A stretch of DNA of 64,000 bases from Gnetum montanum (taxonomy: Eukaryota > Streptophyta > Gnetopsida > Gnetales > Gnetaceae): assembly GCA_015680685.1 (NCBI GenBank), contig MNCI01023765.1, forward strand, positions 4,746 through 68,745, given 5' to 3'. How positions within the stretch are numbered: position 1 is the stretch's first letter; the number at the start of each line of letters is the position of its first letter. Both the position numbers and the translations under genes were made by a program. This document shows, one piece after another, positions 21,614-33,435 of the stretch. The notes beneath the pieces are model-generated. The model saw nothing but the letters and a program-made list of their open reading frames with translations. It was not told where the DNA came from and did no database searches.

Positions 21614-23998
21614 TGAAAAACCATAAACTTTTGGCCTAGCACTTTTAGACAAGAATCAAGCTAAGTCATGTTGCTGCCCAAGATGAGTACAGCATGACCA
21701 AACTTGAGAGCCTCCAAAATGACATGAAATGACATATAATGGAGCGAGAAATGGAGTTACCAAGGTTCCCTAGGGCCCACAAGAAGCTAAATCAACTTTT
21801 GGAATTTAGAAACAAAATTTTTGGGCTCAAAATACTTGGTTTTGGCTAAGTATAATTTGGCTACATTTTCTTACGCTGCACAGCATAAGGCTAAGCGTCA
21901 ACAACTTTTGGAGCCCCAAAAATAAGTCAAAAAAAGCTAAAATTGAGAACAAGGACCCCCTATGACCTTCACCAAGGTCCCTAGTAGGTACTATCCTATA
22001 GAAAATCAAGATTTGGGCCTCAAACATGCCACTTTGACTTGGTGACGTTGGGGTTATTTTTTAGACGCTCCTTAGCGTAAGGCTGAGCGTCACCAACTTT
22101 TGGAGCCCCAAAACTGAGTCAAAATAGGCTAAAGTTGAGTATAGGGACCCCCCATGACCTTAAAAAAGGTTCCCAATAGGTCCTAGCCTCTATAAAATCA
22201 ATATTTGGGCCTCAAATATGCCACTTTGACTTGGTGACGCTGGGGTTATTTTTCAGACGTTGCTCAGCGTAAGGCTTAGCGTCACCAAGTTTTGGAGCCT
22301 CGAAACCGAGTTAAAATAGGATGAAATTGAGCACAAGGACCCCCCATAAACTTCACTAATATTCCTAGCAAGTTCTAGCCTCTATAAAATCAATATTTTG
22401 ACCTCAAATCTGCCACTTTGGCTTGGTGAAGCTAGGTTTATTTTTCAAACGCTCCTCAGCGTAAGGCTCAGCGTCACCAACTTTTGGAGCCCTGAAACCA
22501 AGTCAAAATAGGCTGAAATTGAGAATAGGGACCTCTCATGACCTTAAAAAAGGTCCCCAATAGGTCCTAACCTCTAGAAAATCAATATTTGGGCCTCAAA
22601 TATGCCACTTTGACTTGGTGATGCTGGGGTTATTTTTCAAACGCTGCTCAGCGTAAGGCTCTACGTCACCAACTTTTGGAGCCCCGAAACCAAGTCAAAA
22701 TAGGAAAAAATCAAGCACAGGGACCCCCCATGACCTTCATCAAGGTCTCCAACAGCTCTTAGCCTCTATAAAATCAATATTTGAGCCTCAAATATGCCAT
22801 TTTGACTTGATGACGCTGGAGATACTTTTCAGACATTGCACAGCGTAATGCCCAGCGTCATCAACCAAAATAGGGCTAAAAAGACATCTAAATTAATCCA
22901 AATTTGGCACACAGAATCTTCATGACCCATGGAATGCATATCCACTCTAAAAATGGGTCTCAAAGGTCAAAAGTGGGCTCAAATGCACTATTTTTAGGTC
23001 ATATGTTGTTAGTCACGTTGACATGCTTCCAACATCGTAAACCCAACGTAAATACTTTCATACGCTAGATGTTGGATGCTGGACACTAGAAGCTAACACC
23101 AAGACATGTGAAAGACATGAAAGAGCTAGATACATTCACACTAGAGGCCTTGGTGGAGCAAAAATAGCATAGATCTACAGATTCGGAGGCCAGACATCCA
23201 GATCCACTCTTGTACTTTAACATTCTTTGTACATTTTGCATTTTTTAGTGTATTAGGCTCTTACGCTATGGATTACACATGTCAATGTAAGAGATATTGG
23301 TCATGCTACATACTGTACATTGTACCATTTCATGCATATGGTCAACGCATACACCTATCACCCGATCCAAAGTTTGCTCACCTTGCAGCCACTGATCTTC
23401 TCCCAGATTCAGATCTCACACCTAAAATCCTATAAATCTCCTATTTTTCCGCTAGATCAAGGTTCAGAAAATTTGAATCTCACACACTTAAGAAATATGG
23501 GCATCAATCTCATACACTAGGCTTCATACAAATTGGAGGCTATACACCTACAAACCGAAAAAAAAACCTGCATCTTCCTAGCATCCATTCTCATCCATCG
23601 GGGCTACACGTCCACCTTGCGATCACTCTACAACTACGTTCTGACCAGTGCATATTCTAATTGTTTATCAATACAAAAATTTTGCATTTTTTCTCAAATT
23701 TCTGTAATTTACATTATTTTTCCTATTCACATTTTCCTTTTTTTTTATTTAAACAGTTTACATTCATTTTTATTTTGTTTACGTTCGATTTTTGCATTTG
23801 TTTACGTATAGCCCAACGCATCGCAATTGCATACATTCGGGGAAGTCCTTGTTTGATCCGTGTGTAGACCATTCAAGGTACTATACCTTCATTGATTTTT
23901 AGCTTGCCCTTAGGTGAAGGTATGGTCTTACTATTTCATCCATAGATATCTCAGTATCCATTCATTCCAACCTCTCACTGACAATTTCAGACGGTACA
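21614..23998 (+). repeat. 3' LTR of element C
   Basis: Begins TGAAAAACCATAAACTTTTGG, ends GACGGTACA, and aligns with 13046-15409 throughout, including the ~190-bp array (21870-22850). Scattered mostly C/T and G/A differences between the two LTRs indicate an old insertion. ACACT follows as the right target-site copy. The frames at 23320-23867 repeat those in the 5' LTR. Confidence 0.88.
21870..22850 (+). repeat. ~190-bp tandem repeats within the element C 3' LTR
   Basis: Same unit as in the 5' LTR: CAGCGTAAGGCT, ACCAACTTTTGGAGCCCC, ATGACCTT...AAGGTCC. Copies are near 21888, 22072, 22268, 22458 and 22650, with a divergent end near 22840. Confidence 0.87.
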
Positions 23999-24003
23999 AC
24001 ACT

Positions 24004-24335
24004 GGTTCAGGATGTGTACGGAAAGTGGAAATGGATGCTAGTGTTAGGACTAGTTAGGACCTAGCTTATTAGTTAATTTAAATTAGTTATTCAATTAATT
24101 CACTTTTTCCCTCTATAGCACCAAGACATAAAACATAAAAAGCATAAAAATCATATACCTCAAGTTTACTTAACCATATAATCATGCCATATGAGTAAGC
24201 TTAGGAAGACAATGATCGCCTAACCCATCCTTGTTTTGTGAAGGTGCATAAGCACTTAGTCCTTGAAATTTAACCAGATCACACATAACACTCATATTCA
24301 TATGGTTGAGCATAGGGGTACCTTGTCACTCATCA
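24004..24335 (+). repeat. Element B 5' LTR, right piece
   Basis: Continues the LTR interrupted at 13045. GGATGTGTACGGAAAGTGG, TTAGGACTAGTTAGGACCTA and TTTAAATTAGTTATTCAATT match 33925-34250. It ends CTCATCA directly before the primer site. Left and right pieces together are 845 bp against 815 bp for the 3' LTR. Confidence 0.87.
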
Positions 24336-24336
24336 T

Positions 24337-24354
24337 TGGTGCTGTTGCTAGGGA
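24337..24354 (+). promoter_or_regulatory. Primer-binding site of element B
   Basis: TGGTGCTGTTGCTAGGGA follows the LTR end by one base. It corresponds to TGGCGCCGTTGCCGGGGA, the primer site I recall for Athila and related elements (complementary to tRNA-Asp), with four C-to-T or G-to-A changes. From this site plus the pol sequence I infer an Athila-like lineage. Confidence 0.75.
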
Positions 24355-24520
24355 CTATGTTATTTTTACGCTGAGTAGAACTTAGGAATCTTTCCATTGT
24401 TGGAATGAACCCTAGGGTTAGATGTTTTAAAATCATCAAAAGAGAAGAGTATCACACACTAAATAATTAATCATATCTCCTTCTTCTTACGAGAGTGTTT
24501 CAGTGCCTAGGTCTGACACA

Positions 24521-26760
24521 ATGAACAATCGGAGGCATAGTACACATGATGACCTACCAGTGCCCCAGCAGTTTCAAGTGGTATCTGTTCATCCCAATGA
24601 GTATATACCAAAATTTACCTTTATCCTCCACTAGGATGAACAAATGTGTTTCCATGATTTAGAAGGTAACATAGTGTTACCTCTTGATCGTTTAGTCCCA
24701 AGCATGGTTCTTTGTCCTCTCACATGAATTGGTATGTAGCACTTACAAGTAGATTATGTTGTGCATGAACACGACTCAAGAGAGTATCAACCCACGAAGG
24801 CAAAATGTCAAAGAGACTTAAAATAAGAGAGACATCATAAATCTATGAAGGGAAAGTGGTGTTAGGATTTTTTGTATGTCCTAAGTGAAAATGAGGGTGG
24901 TGAACCTACCTCAGGAAGTCTTCCACAAAATGATGTTCCTCTTGTTAACTTTAGTCAAGGGGTTGTGTATCAGAATCTTCACTCAACTATCCATAACCCA
25001 TATTATGGTACCGATGGAAACAAAGGGTCCAAAAAAGAAACACAAACACATGAAAAAGATGGAAATTCTAATCATAACCATGATTGAGGCCATGAACACC
25101 AAAGAGAAGGTAGCAAGCACCATCGTGATAGCGGTCCTCCTTTCTCTTCACCTTCATCATCTCCTTCCTCCTCTCCTTTAGGATTGGAACATAGTCACAG
25201 AGGGAAAGACCCTAAGGATAATGATAGGAAAAATAGGAATAAAAGATAAAGTAGTTGAGAAAGGGGATGAGGACAGTTTAGAGAAACACACCGTGAAAGG
25301 AGGGAGAGTAGGGAATAGCATAGGCATCATAGATGCTATAGACAACACATTCACGATGAACCCCTACTCTCTACTTAAAGTATGTTAGATATAACTAAGG
25401 TTGTTAGAATCCCAAAAAGGTACCAAAAAGATAGCAGGATCAAAAGATTAGACATGCACAATATCCCACAATTTGGAGGATACAACACTGACCCTTAAAA
25501 TCATTTGCAAGCATTTCACAATGCATGTACCTTAAAAAACATAGATAATGAGTGAAAGAAACTCAAGTTTTTTCCATGAACACTAATCAAGGAAGGGGAA
25601 AGCTAGTACCAGTCATTAGAACTAGAATCCATTCACCAATGGAGTACCATGTTAGAACTGTTCAATGATAAGTATCAAACATACTCCTGAGTGTCCAACC
25701 TGTGAAAGAAAATACAAGGATTGAAACAAGGAGGACACAAACCATTGGATGCTTCCATGGGCTGATATTATGCATTATTACATCATTTCCCTAGCCATGG
25801 TTACTCACAGAGGAAACAACTATGCCATCTTGTAGATGGACTTAGGCACAACTTGGGACTTATTCCCAAGGAAGAATATCTGAGCTTAGAGCCCATCAAG
25901 TATAAAGATTGTTGGAACAAGTTGCCAAGGAGGAATGAGAGTTATGGAAAAGAGAGAGTGTAGAGTAATATAATAGAGATTATTCCCTCTGAAAGAAGGG
26001 AGATAGATTTTTGTGAGAATGAAGAAGAGTCACCACTTGAAGAGATGGTGAATAGGAAAACCTTGTCCATTTAAAAACTTACATCAGAAGTATCAGCAAA
26101 CATGGTCAAAATGTGGGACTCCCTAGATAATAAATTTCAAACCATTCTCAAAATAGTAGAGGAGTCTAGGGAACCAATTAGTGACCAAGATAGGAAAAAA
26201 AAGAAAGAAACTGAATATGCAAATAACAAAGGTAAGGGAAAAGCTATCATCATTGAAGAGGTTGTGGATTCAGATATAGACAATGATGGTGAATGTGATA
26301 TATTTTAATATGACCATCCTAAGGGATGTTGCCTAGTAATCTCACATCTGTAGGAGTCTAGGGTGTATGCACTAAACCCATGATTAAATAGATGGAAAAC
26401 ACCCCCAAGGTTACCTCATCCTCAAGGTAGCCCAAGATAGTTCCACCAACCCTTGAAGAATTATCTAGGTGGAACTCCACCATAATCAAATAAATAGTAT
26501 CAATAGTGGCAACACCCATAATCATGGAGAATTCCACCACCATGTTAATAGTACCCTTACTATCAACTTGACCCGTATGGATACTACATGTAGCAACCAA
26601 TCTCTCCACATGACTCTACTAGTCATGTTACTCATCAGTCTCACTACTAAACCCATGAGTACTATATAACTCCTTCTCCTGGAGGAGAGGTTCTAAAAAT
26701 GTACCATCCTTCTCATCTAACTACATCTCTTCCACCCTTAACTCCATTACCACCTGTTCC
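24521..26760 (+). pseudogene. gag region of element B (degenerate)
   Basis: The first ATG after the primer site opens MNNRRHSTHDDLPVPQQF and runs with in-frame stops. The retrotransposon gag core is at about 25470-25700. It reads IPQFGGYNTDP, then HLQAFHNACTL, then LIKEGESWYQSLELESIHQW, then LFNDKYQ, the standard gag order. GLRHNLGLIPKEEYLSLEPI follows near 25840-25900. A charged Lys/Asp/Glu-rich tail lies at 26102-26308. Stops such as TAA or TGA in place of Gln, Arg or Trp codons are frequent. No clear CCHC knuckle was found. Frames from 24872-25181 and 26469-26669 are short survivors of this region. Confidence 0.72.
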
Positions 26761-26978
26761 AACTATGCAGGGTGAGCTCCCTGCCTAGCTGCAGCAACAT
26801 AACACTATAAGGGCTGTTAACCCTAAACCTACTATTGGTTCAGACAACCACATAAAGAAGATATTTCTTTAGATCCAACAATCCAACTAAGTCCTTACAA
26901 CCACAAGTAGTAAATTCTCCAAACACCTCACCACCATTTGAATCTTTAGAGCTTTCTTCAAACCAAATATCGCACTTA

Positions 26979-27485
26979 ATGCATACGGTCATGTTGACTC
27001 ATGCAATTACCAATTGGATTAAAGTTGACTATCTTTCTAGGAAATTCTCTAATCCTAAAAGTCCTCTTATATATTTTCAAATCGCTAGGAACAAACCTTG
27101 CAAAGCTCTTTTGGATTCAATTTCAAGTGTTAACTTAATCTCTCAAGAAATGTACAAATCTTGGAACTTTCCTCCACTAAAAAAGAGTAACATACGTTTA
27201 GAGTTGGCCAACCAATCCATCACTATCCCATTAGGAGTAGTGGAGGACATTTTCACCACTATTTGTGGGTGGTCATATCTAGCCAATTTCCTAGTGATTC
27301 AAGTCAACAACTGTAAGGGGGGCTTCCCAATCATAATGGGAAGAGCATGGCTAAGCACAATTAATGTGCACCTAGGAATACATGATTTTTCCCTAGAAAT
27401 ATCAAAGGAAAATACATTTGGAAAGATCAAGAAGAAGAAAGTTCCATGCAATTCATACAATAACACAAGGTGTAATTGCATGTAG
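26979..27485 (+). pseudogene. Aspartic protease region of element B (degenerate)
   Basis: A 168-codon open stretch. The segment CKALLDSISSVNLISQEMYK (about residues 45-64) corresponds to the LLD-G-S-VN-L-protease motif of Athila-type elements; here Ile stands where the essential Gly of the D-x-G triad is expected. The later GFPIIMGRAWLSTINV (about residues 112-127) matches the ILGRPFL-like second half. Role in the family: maturation of Gag-Pol. The missing Gly and lack of continuity with pol indicate an inactive remnant. The minus frame at 27299-27592 is a shadow. Confidence 0.75.
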
Positions 27486-27602
27486 AAGTCGTGGTTTGTA
27501 CAATGTTTAACATTGCCTACATGCAACCAGTGTGCACTAATAACTAACATACAAAGATGCTTGTATGCAACAACCACAAGATAGGAAGGCATCTAGTGGC
27601 TG

Positions 27603-28780
27603 ATGGTTGACCAAGAGAATGATTCAACTATATGCATGAAACCAACTGAGAGATTGACTTGCACCTACATTGATAGCATAGATACATTAGAGCAACTCCA
27701 TTGCCAAATTCCAAGTCCTAACATCGAAAATATCAATTGGGGAAAGTTGGAAATCCCTTACGAGTTCAAGCAAAAACCCCTCAAGTTAAAACCATTGCCC
27801 ACCAGTATGGAGTATACATTTCTCAAAAATGGAAAATTGGTAATCATTAACACTAAGCTTGCTCCTCAACAAAAAGAAAGATTGCTGAAAATGGTAAACA
27901 AATGGTCAAAAGCCATTGTTTGTTCATATCCTGAATTAATTAGAATAGATCCTAGGATATGCCAACATAGAATTTACACTGATCCCTCCATGAAACCTTG
28001 ACAAAAACCATAGAGACAACTAAACCCAAAGCTTAAGAAAGTGGTTAAAGAAGAAATTGAACAACTTCTAAAAGCTGGGTTCATCTATCCCATTGCTAAT
28101 AGTGAAAGGGTTAGTCCATTAGTCATTGTGCCCAAAAAGGGAGGTAAATGGAGGGTGTGTATAGACTTTAGACTACTGAACATGGAAACATTTAAAGACC
28201 ACTTCCCATTTCCATTCATTAACCAAGTCTTAGATATCATTGCAGGGCATTGCTACTATAGTTTTCTGGATGGCTACAGTGGATTAATCAAATTCAAATA
28301 GCACCAGAAGACAAAGCCAAGACTACATTCATAAGTCCTTGGGGGACATTTGCATATAAGAAGATGTCGTTTGGCTTGTGCAATGCCCCAACAATGTTTC
28401 AACATTTGATTCTAAGTATCTTTCAGAAGCAAATAGGAAATGGTGTGAAGGCATTTATGGATGATTTATCCACCTATGGAGCATACTTCGAACAAGCATT
28501 GGACTAATTAGAGCAAGTACTGAAACAATGTGTAGAAACCAACTTAAGGCTCAATTGGCAAAAAAGCAATTTAATGGTCTAATAAGGCATTGTATTAGGG
28601 CATAAGATTGCACAAATAGGGATAGAAAAGATTAAGGTCATCCAAGAAATCACTAGGTAGCCTGAAACTGTAAAAGACATCCAATCATTCCTTGGACATA
28701 CTAGCTATTATAGATGCTTCATTGAGAACTTTTCAAGGATTGTAAAACCTTTGGTACCTTTTGAATGGACCAAGGAATGG
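27603..28780 (+). pseudogene. Reverse transcriptase of element B (degenerate)
   Basis: The N-terminal part (27760-28001) reads LPTSMEYTFLKNGKLVIIN and PRICQHRIYTDPSMKP, then TGA (27999-28001) and TAG stops. The same frame resumes at 28041 with LLKAGFIYPIANSERVSPL, VPKKGGKWRVCIDFRLLN and YYSFLDGYSG. Near 28283 one base appears lost: the next part (INQIQIAPEDKAKTTF) is in another frame. FGLCNAPTMF and the polymerase catalytic motif FMDD (28454-28465) are still visible. LGHKIAQIGIEKIKVI and [17 protein letters not shown] follow to about 28745. The order and wording are those of Athila-type Ty3/gypsy RT. The protein is not makeable as it stands. Confidence 0.87.
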
Positions 28781-29218
28781 AGCTAGCCTTCCAAACCTTA
28801 AAATAGAAGCTTGTAGAACACCTATTCTACAAGCTCCTGACTAGTTCAAACCATTCCACATAATGACTAGCATGTCCAACTTTGCCTTAGGAGTCGTACT
28901 TACACACTTAGATGACGAAAATGACCCTATTACATCCACTGTGCAAGTTGAAGTATCACTGGTGCACAACTCAATTACACCACAATGGAAAAAGAGTTAA
29001 TGGCTATGGTGTTTGCACTAGAAAAATTTAGGCACTATGTATTAGGCTATAATATATTTGTACATATGGATCATAGTGCAATTCGGTTCCTAATGAATAA
29101 ACCAATGGTGAGCCCTTGCATTATACAATGTCTTGTGATCTTACAAGAGTTCAATCTTATGATGCTCGATCATAAAGGCACCAAGAATATTGTTGCTGAT
29201 CATTTATCTTGGTTGTGA
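28781..29218 (+). pseudogene. RNase H region of element B (degenerate)
   Basis: Begins in damaged frames (FKPFHIMTS and FALGVVLTHLDD, 28850-28920). It continues as the 77-codon stretch MEKELMAMVFALEKFRHYVL (from 28985), with HMDHSAIRFL and HKGTKNIVADHLSWL to the stop at 29216-29218. The Glu of MEKEL and the Asp residues of MDHS and VADHLS fit the family's conserved positions. RNase H degrades the RNA strand during reverse transcription. The first catalytic segment is not intact. Confidence 0.8.
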
Positions 29219-29379
29219 TGGGACAACAAAGAGGATGAATATCCAATTTCTAACCATTTCCCTGATGAACTCCTCTTTACAGGTGTGATAAACAATCATT
29301 TACCCATTGATACAAATTGGTATAGTAGCATTCTCACTTATCTTCTTACATAGGAAATACCACAAGGTTTAGACATTAA

Positions 29380-30620
29380 AAAGAAATAATAGTTTCTTGA
29401 TTGAGACAAATATTTCATGAAAATCAATGGATACCTTTATAAGGTATGTCCCAATGACTTGGTTCAGTGGTGTGTTTCTGATGTAGATCAATTGCGATTT
29501 CTCTAAGATGCTAATGAGGGCCCTTATGGGGGTCATTATGAAGGGATACAAATAGCCATAAAAATATTGCTTGTGGGATATTATTGGCCTACATTGTTCC
29601 AAGACACTCATCATTTTGTCCAATATTTTGAGCATTGCCAATGTGATGGGGGAATGACCGCTAGAATCGAGGGTCCACAAGAATGGATTCAACCTTTAGA
29701 ACCCTTCGACATATGGGGAATTAATTTTATTGGGCCTATTACATTGATGTCCAATGAAAAATCCTACATTGTTGTTGTTGTTAACTATTTTACCAAGTGG
29801 GCAGAAGTAGCCACTATTATAGACCATACATCATCTACCGCTACATGATTTATTCAACAAGAAATTATAAATAGGTCTGGCATGCCTTGTGCACTTATTT
29901 CTAATAATGGTACACATTTCATAGGTGAAAATTTTTCAAAGTTAATGCAACACTTAGGAGTTGAGCATAAAATAACTACACCATATCATCCTCAAGTGAA
30001 TGGTCAAGCCGAATTCACCAATAGGGAGATCACAAAAATATTGACATGAACCATTAGCAAGTATAAGCGAGACTGGAGCACCAAACTAAAAAATGATCTT
30101 TGGGCATACCGCTCCACATGGAAACTCCCTATAGGCTACTCTCCCTATCAGTTAGTATACAGTAAACTTCTAATGCTTCCTATTCAAGTGGAGGTCCGTA
30201 TACTATCCACAGCATGTGACCTTAACCTTGACCTTAATCTAGCACAAAAAGAATGGTTAATAAGCCTTAAATTGCTAGATGAGAATCAACTAGCCACCCT
30301 GTCATCCAATGAACTACACAAGGCCTTTAACAAACAACGTCATGACCTACGAATTAGGAAAGTCAAATATCAATTGGGAGATAAGGTTTTTTATTGGAAT
30401 ACCACATATGTACCAAAATGAACCAAATTTCAAACACTATGGGAAGGACCTTATATTACTCATGAAATGTTTCCTTTAGGGACCATGATGATTTATAAAC
30501 CTAAAAGCCCAAGTAAGAAATTACAAGTCAACATCCAAGAAACCAAACCTTTCCATGAGCCTAGGATAGCCAGTACTAATACTACCTCTATTAGTGGACA
30601 ACCTTGCTCATTATTTTAGA
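29380..30620 (+). pseudogene. Integrase of element B (degenerate)
   Basis: Zinc-binding part: GGHYEGIQIAIKILLVGYYW near 29530-29585 and HHFVQYFEHCQCDGG near 29610-29650, where a zinc Cys appears replaced (YFEHC). Core: WGINFIGPI near 29715 has Asn where the first catalytic Asp belongs. ALISNNGTHF near 29895 has Asn for the second. NGQAEFTNREI near 30000 keeps the Glu. A TGA near 29846 and another near 30048 interrupt it. The end includes LWAYRSTWKLPIGYSPYQLV, LGDKVFYWNT and LWEGPYIT, the normal C-terminal pattern. Two Asp-to-Asn changes alone would abolish activity. Confidence 0.86.
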
Positions 30621-32496
30621 TCTCCTCCTTCCAATTCAGTCATGGGGGAGATGGCCACCAATGCTAACCATTCTAAGCCCTCAATTCCTTTGCCTTTTTT
30701 TTACACATTTTTCATATTTACTTATTTTTTTACACCATTGTTAACATTTTTACTTTTTGTTTATTTGATTTATTCTTGTTCATCACCTAATAAGTGCTGA
30801 CAATGGTGGGTTGTACAATAATAAGTGTTGATTGCTAATGTTTGGTTTTTACCTTTGACTTTCAATGTTGATTCTAAGATATGGTTTCTTTTGATAAAAC
30901 AAGTAATGAGTCCATGTCACCTAGTTATCCATACAACTCTATGGTCTTCCTTGTTTTGGAAATGTACTATCCCTTTTCTAAGTAAACATATTAATGAATT
31001 AGTACCTTAGTACTCTTCGAACCAAAGAAAGATTCAAATGGGTGGAAAAGGGTGTGACCTCAAGGGGATTCAATGCATTTTTGTTGGCTATTTTGTTGGG
31101 TACTTGGATGTTTTTCATAGGTTTTCCGCCATCCCGCTCTTAACCAAATATCATGGAGTTGACTAAATCAAATAAGTCTTTTCATGGTGTGGTTCTCACA
31201 TCCAAAAATAAATTGGTGAAAATTAAAAGCACAACCCTTAGACATAATAAAGAAACATGGGCTACAAGCACTGGTTATGGCACTAGAAATACATGTTACC
31301 CATGCCTGAAGGTTCCCTCTAACTAAGGCCCTTTCTCACTTTCTGCTTCTCCTCTTGTTGGGATGGTGGTGGCTTTGTGGATACATTCTTATTACTTTAG
31401 GAGGATGGGTTGGCCAAGTGTGTTGATACATGATCACTGGACGTGAATAGTTGAATTTGGATTTCATAAAAATTTTATTAAGTCACCTTAACCACATATT
31501 ACACATGGGACTTTACACAACCTAAATTTTTTTGATATTGTTCCATTCTCTCCTCTCTTTCCATATTTCTTTTCACATTCCACCTCATTGCTAGTTTTAT
31601 GATGAGTCTATATCTAGGTTGATGCATTTTTATTCTTTAGTAAAACACTTGTGGGTAAGTTCTTAACCATTATTTCCATATGTCATTCCAAGAGCCTATG
31701 AACTCTTTGGTTTGTAGGTTTGTCAGGGCATTCAAGGCATGAGCCTACTTTGGGGAAGACCCACTAGCATTCCTTTTTGATGTAATTGTTAAGCTCTTTC
31801 CCTTCAACATTTCTTTCAATCAACTATTTCTCATTCACCCCATCAATGACATCCATTTTTGCTTTTGTTTTATTGGCTTCACCATTGTTATTTCTCTTAT
31901 CCTTGATTTTCATCCTATCACTACCAAAGGTTTGCTCATGGTTGTGGGGGCCCTATTTCAAATTTTTTTCATTCCATAATTATCTTACCCCTACACCTTG
32001 GGTAGTTATTAGTCATAACCCTCTAACCTAGTATCTTCCATACCCACAACCTAGCCAATGTGCTTTATATCAAGGAAAGGTGTCAACTACATTAGGTTTT
32101 ATCTACCCTTGTTAATTCATGAGTTTGTTGTGTGTGCAGATGGTGATTATATGAATAATGGACTGGGATAAGAGGGAGCACTCAGGATGGACTGAAGCTG
32201 AAAATTTTATGCAAGGAACAAGTTTGGACATGTGGCTATGGGTGAACAATGGTGTGCACAATTTTGACATCAGCAACAACGTGCCTCATTTTCTCTCTCT
32301 CTCTCTCTCTCTTTAAGCTATCAAATGAGGGTTTGGATGTCATCTATGTATAGTGTTCACCACAGTGGTCATGAACACCAATGCTGTAATATATTTGTCG
32401 ATCCATTCCCAAGGCACTTTGAGTCTATCATCCCATGTCATCGTTAGTTTTCATTCAGTCAATAATCCCATACATTTCAAATATTTTGTAAGGAAC
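30621..32496 (+). other. 3' internal region of element B, no supported gene
   Basis: About 1.9 kb between integrase and the solo LTR. It is T-rich with a CT microsatellite near 32292-32313. Athila-type elements may carry an env-like frame here, but only short hydrophobic frames (30594-30800, 30825-31010, 31786-32031) are seen, without a recognisable pattern. Confidence 0.55.
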
Positions 32497-32501
32497 TTGA
32501 G

Positions 32502-33402
32502 TGATGAGTCATGAATTTTCTGGCTGTGACATTGCAGTTGTGATATTACAGCTATGATATCGTAGTAGCCATGAAATTGAATCCACCGTGATATCGCATC
32601 CACTATATCACGTACCCGATATCGTAGCCTAGTTGTGATATTGCATACATGATATCGCGGCCTCAATTTCTATAAATAAGAGCTAGATTTCCTTATTCTA
32701 GGACTTAGTTCTTAGTTCCTTACCCAAACTCTTGTAGTTTTTACTTCTTAGAGTTAGAATTATTTCTCAGTTCATGTCCACAATGTGGTAATTATAATTG
32801 TACGGCATCCTTATTTGAGTGTGACATACTTGGACACACACATGACTGAAAATAAAGATTGAGATTACTTCCTCATTGCAGCATTCACTTAGTTTAATTA
32901 TTTATTTAATTGTTATTTACTACTTTCTTAGTTAATATCTCTGCACCCTAAACTCCTGTTAAATGGGAATGAGTACGACTTGATTACGAGCATTTAAGTG
33001 TGACTACTTGGTAACCCAGTAGCATACCTAGGATATGCACTTGGTAATCCCAGTGGTAGTTGTGCATGAGGTCCAAGATGTGTATGGATTATTGAGGAAT
33101 GGATGCTCATCGCACTTGTTCTAGCTTAGATTCTCTCTCACCCTCTCCCTCTTAGGTTAGTTAATATTATTTTCCATCATACTCAGGAGTAGTACTAGTG
33201 TAGAAACACATCATACACCTCACTTTGGACTAAACAATACATGGAAAAGCTAATACTAGTCCAAGTGGGAAGACAACAAATTGTGACCTATAAGTAATTG
33301 TCTAGATACCACACAACTAGCCCGTCTATGGAGTTCGATTGGATTGTGTGTGAAACGGTCATATTCGTACGGTTGAGTGTAGGGGTACCTCACCACTCAT
33401 CA
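32502..33402 (+). repeat. Solo LTR related to element B
   Basis: Starts TGATGAG and ends CTCATCA like the B LTRs. It has the same order of parts: ATATCG-rich start, CTATAAATAAGAG TATA-like box near 32670, TTACCCAAACTCTTGTAG, GTAACCCAGTAG and GTGTAGGGGTACCTCACCACT at the end. It is clearly more divergent and a little longer (901 bp). It is flanked by TTGAG (32497-32501) and TCAAG (33403-33407), which fit a decayed TCGAG target duplication. The likely history is insertion of a relative near B's 3' LTR followed by LTR-LTR recombination. Confidence 0.72.
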
Positions 33403-33435
33403 TCAAGGATGATATTTCATTCAGTCATGGGGATA

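Larger units (their letters stand above)
13046..23998 (+). mobile_element. Element C: Tat/Ogre-like retrotransposon lacking RT and integrase
   Basis: Two LTRs of about 2.37 kb (13046-15409 and 21614-23998) flank a 6.2-kb internal region. That region contains a primer site, a repeat-rich leader, gag, a linker and a protease remnant, then a non-coding 3' region and a polypurine tract. No reverse transcriptase, RNase H or integrase is recognisable. The element is inserted in the 5' LTR of element B with target duplication GCACT/ACACT. Long LTRs, the DNGA protease motif, the pre-protease linker (SLYDLVM...HRKAL) and the primer site point to the Tat/Ogre lineage. It looks like a non-autonomous derivative that depended on a relative such as element A. 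Confidence 0.85.

Noticed and set aside
30621-32496. Possible env-like gene of the Athila-like element
   Set aside because: Only short frames without a signal peptide plus transmembrane pattern that could be trusted. T-rich composition explains the hydrophobic residues.
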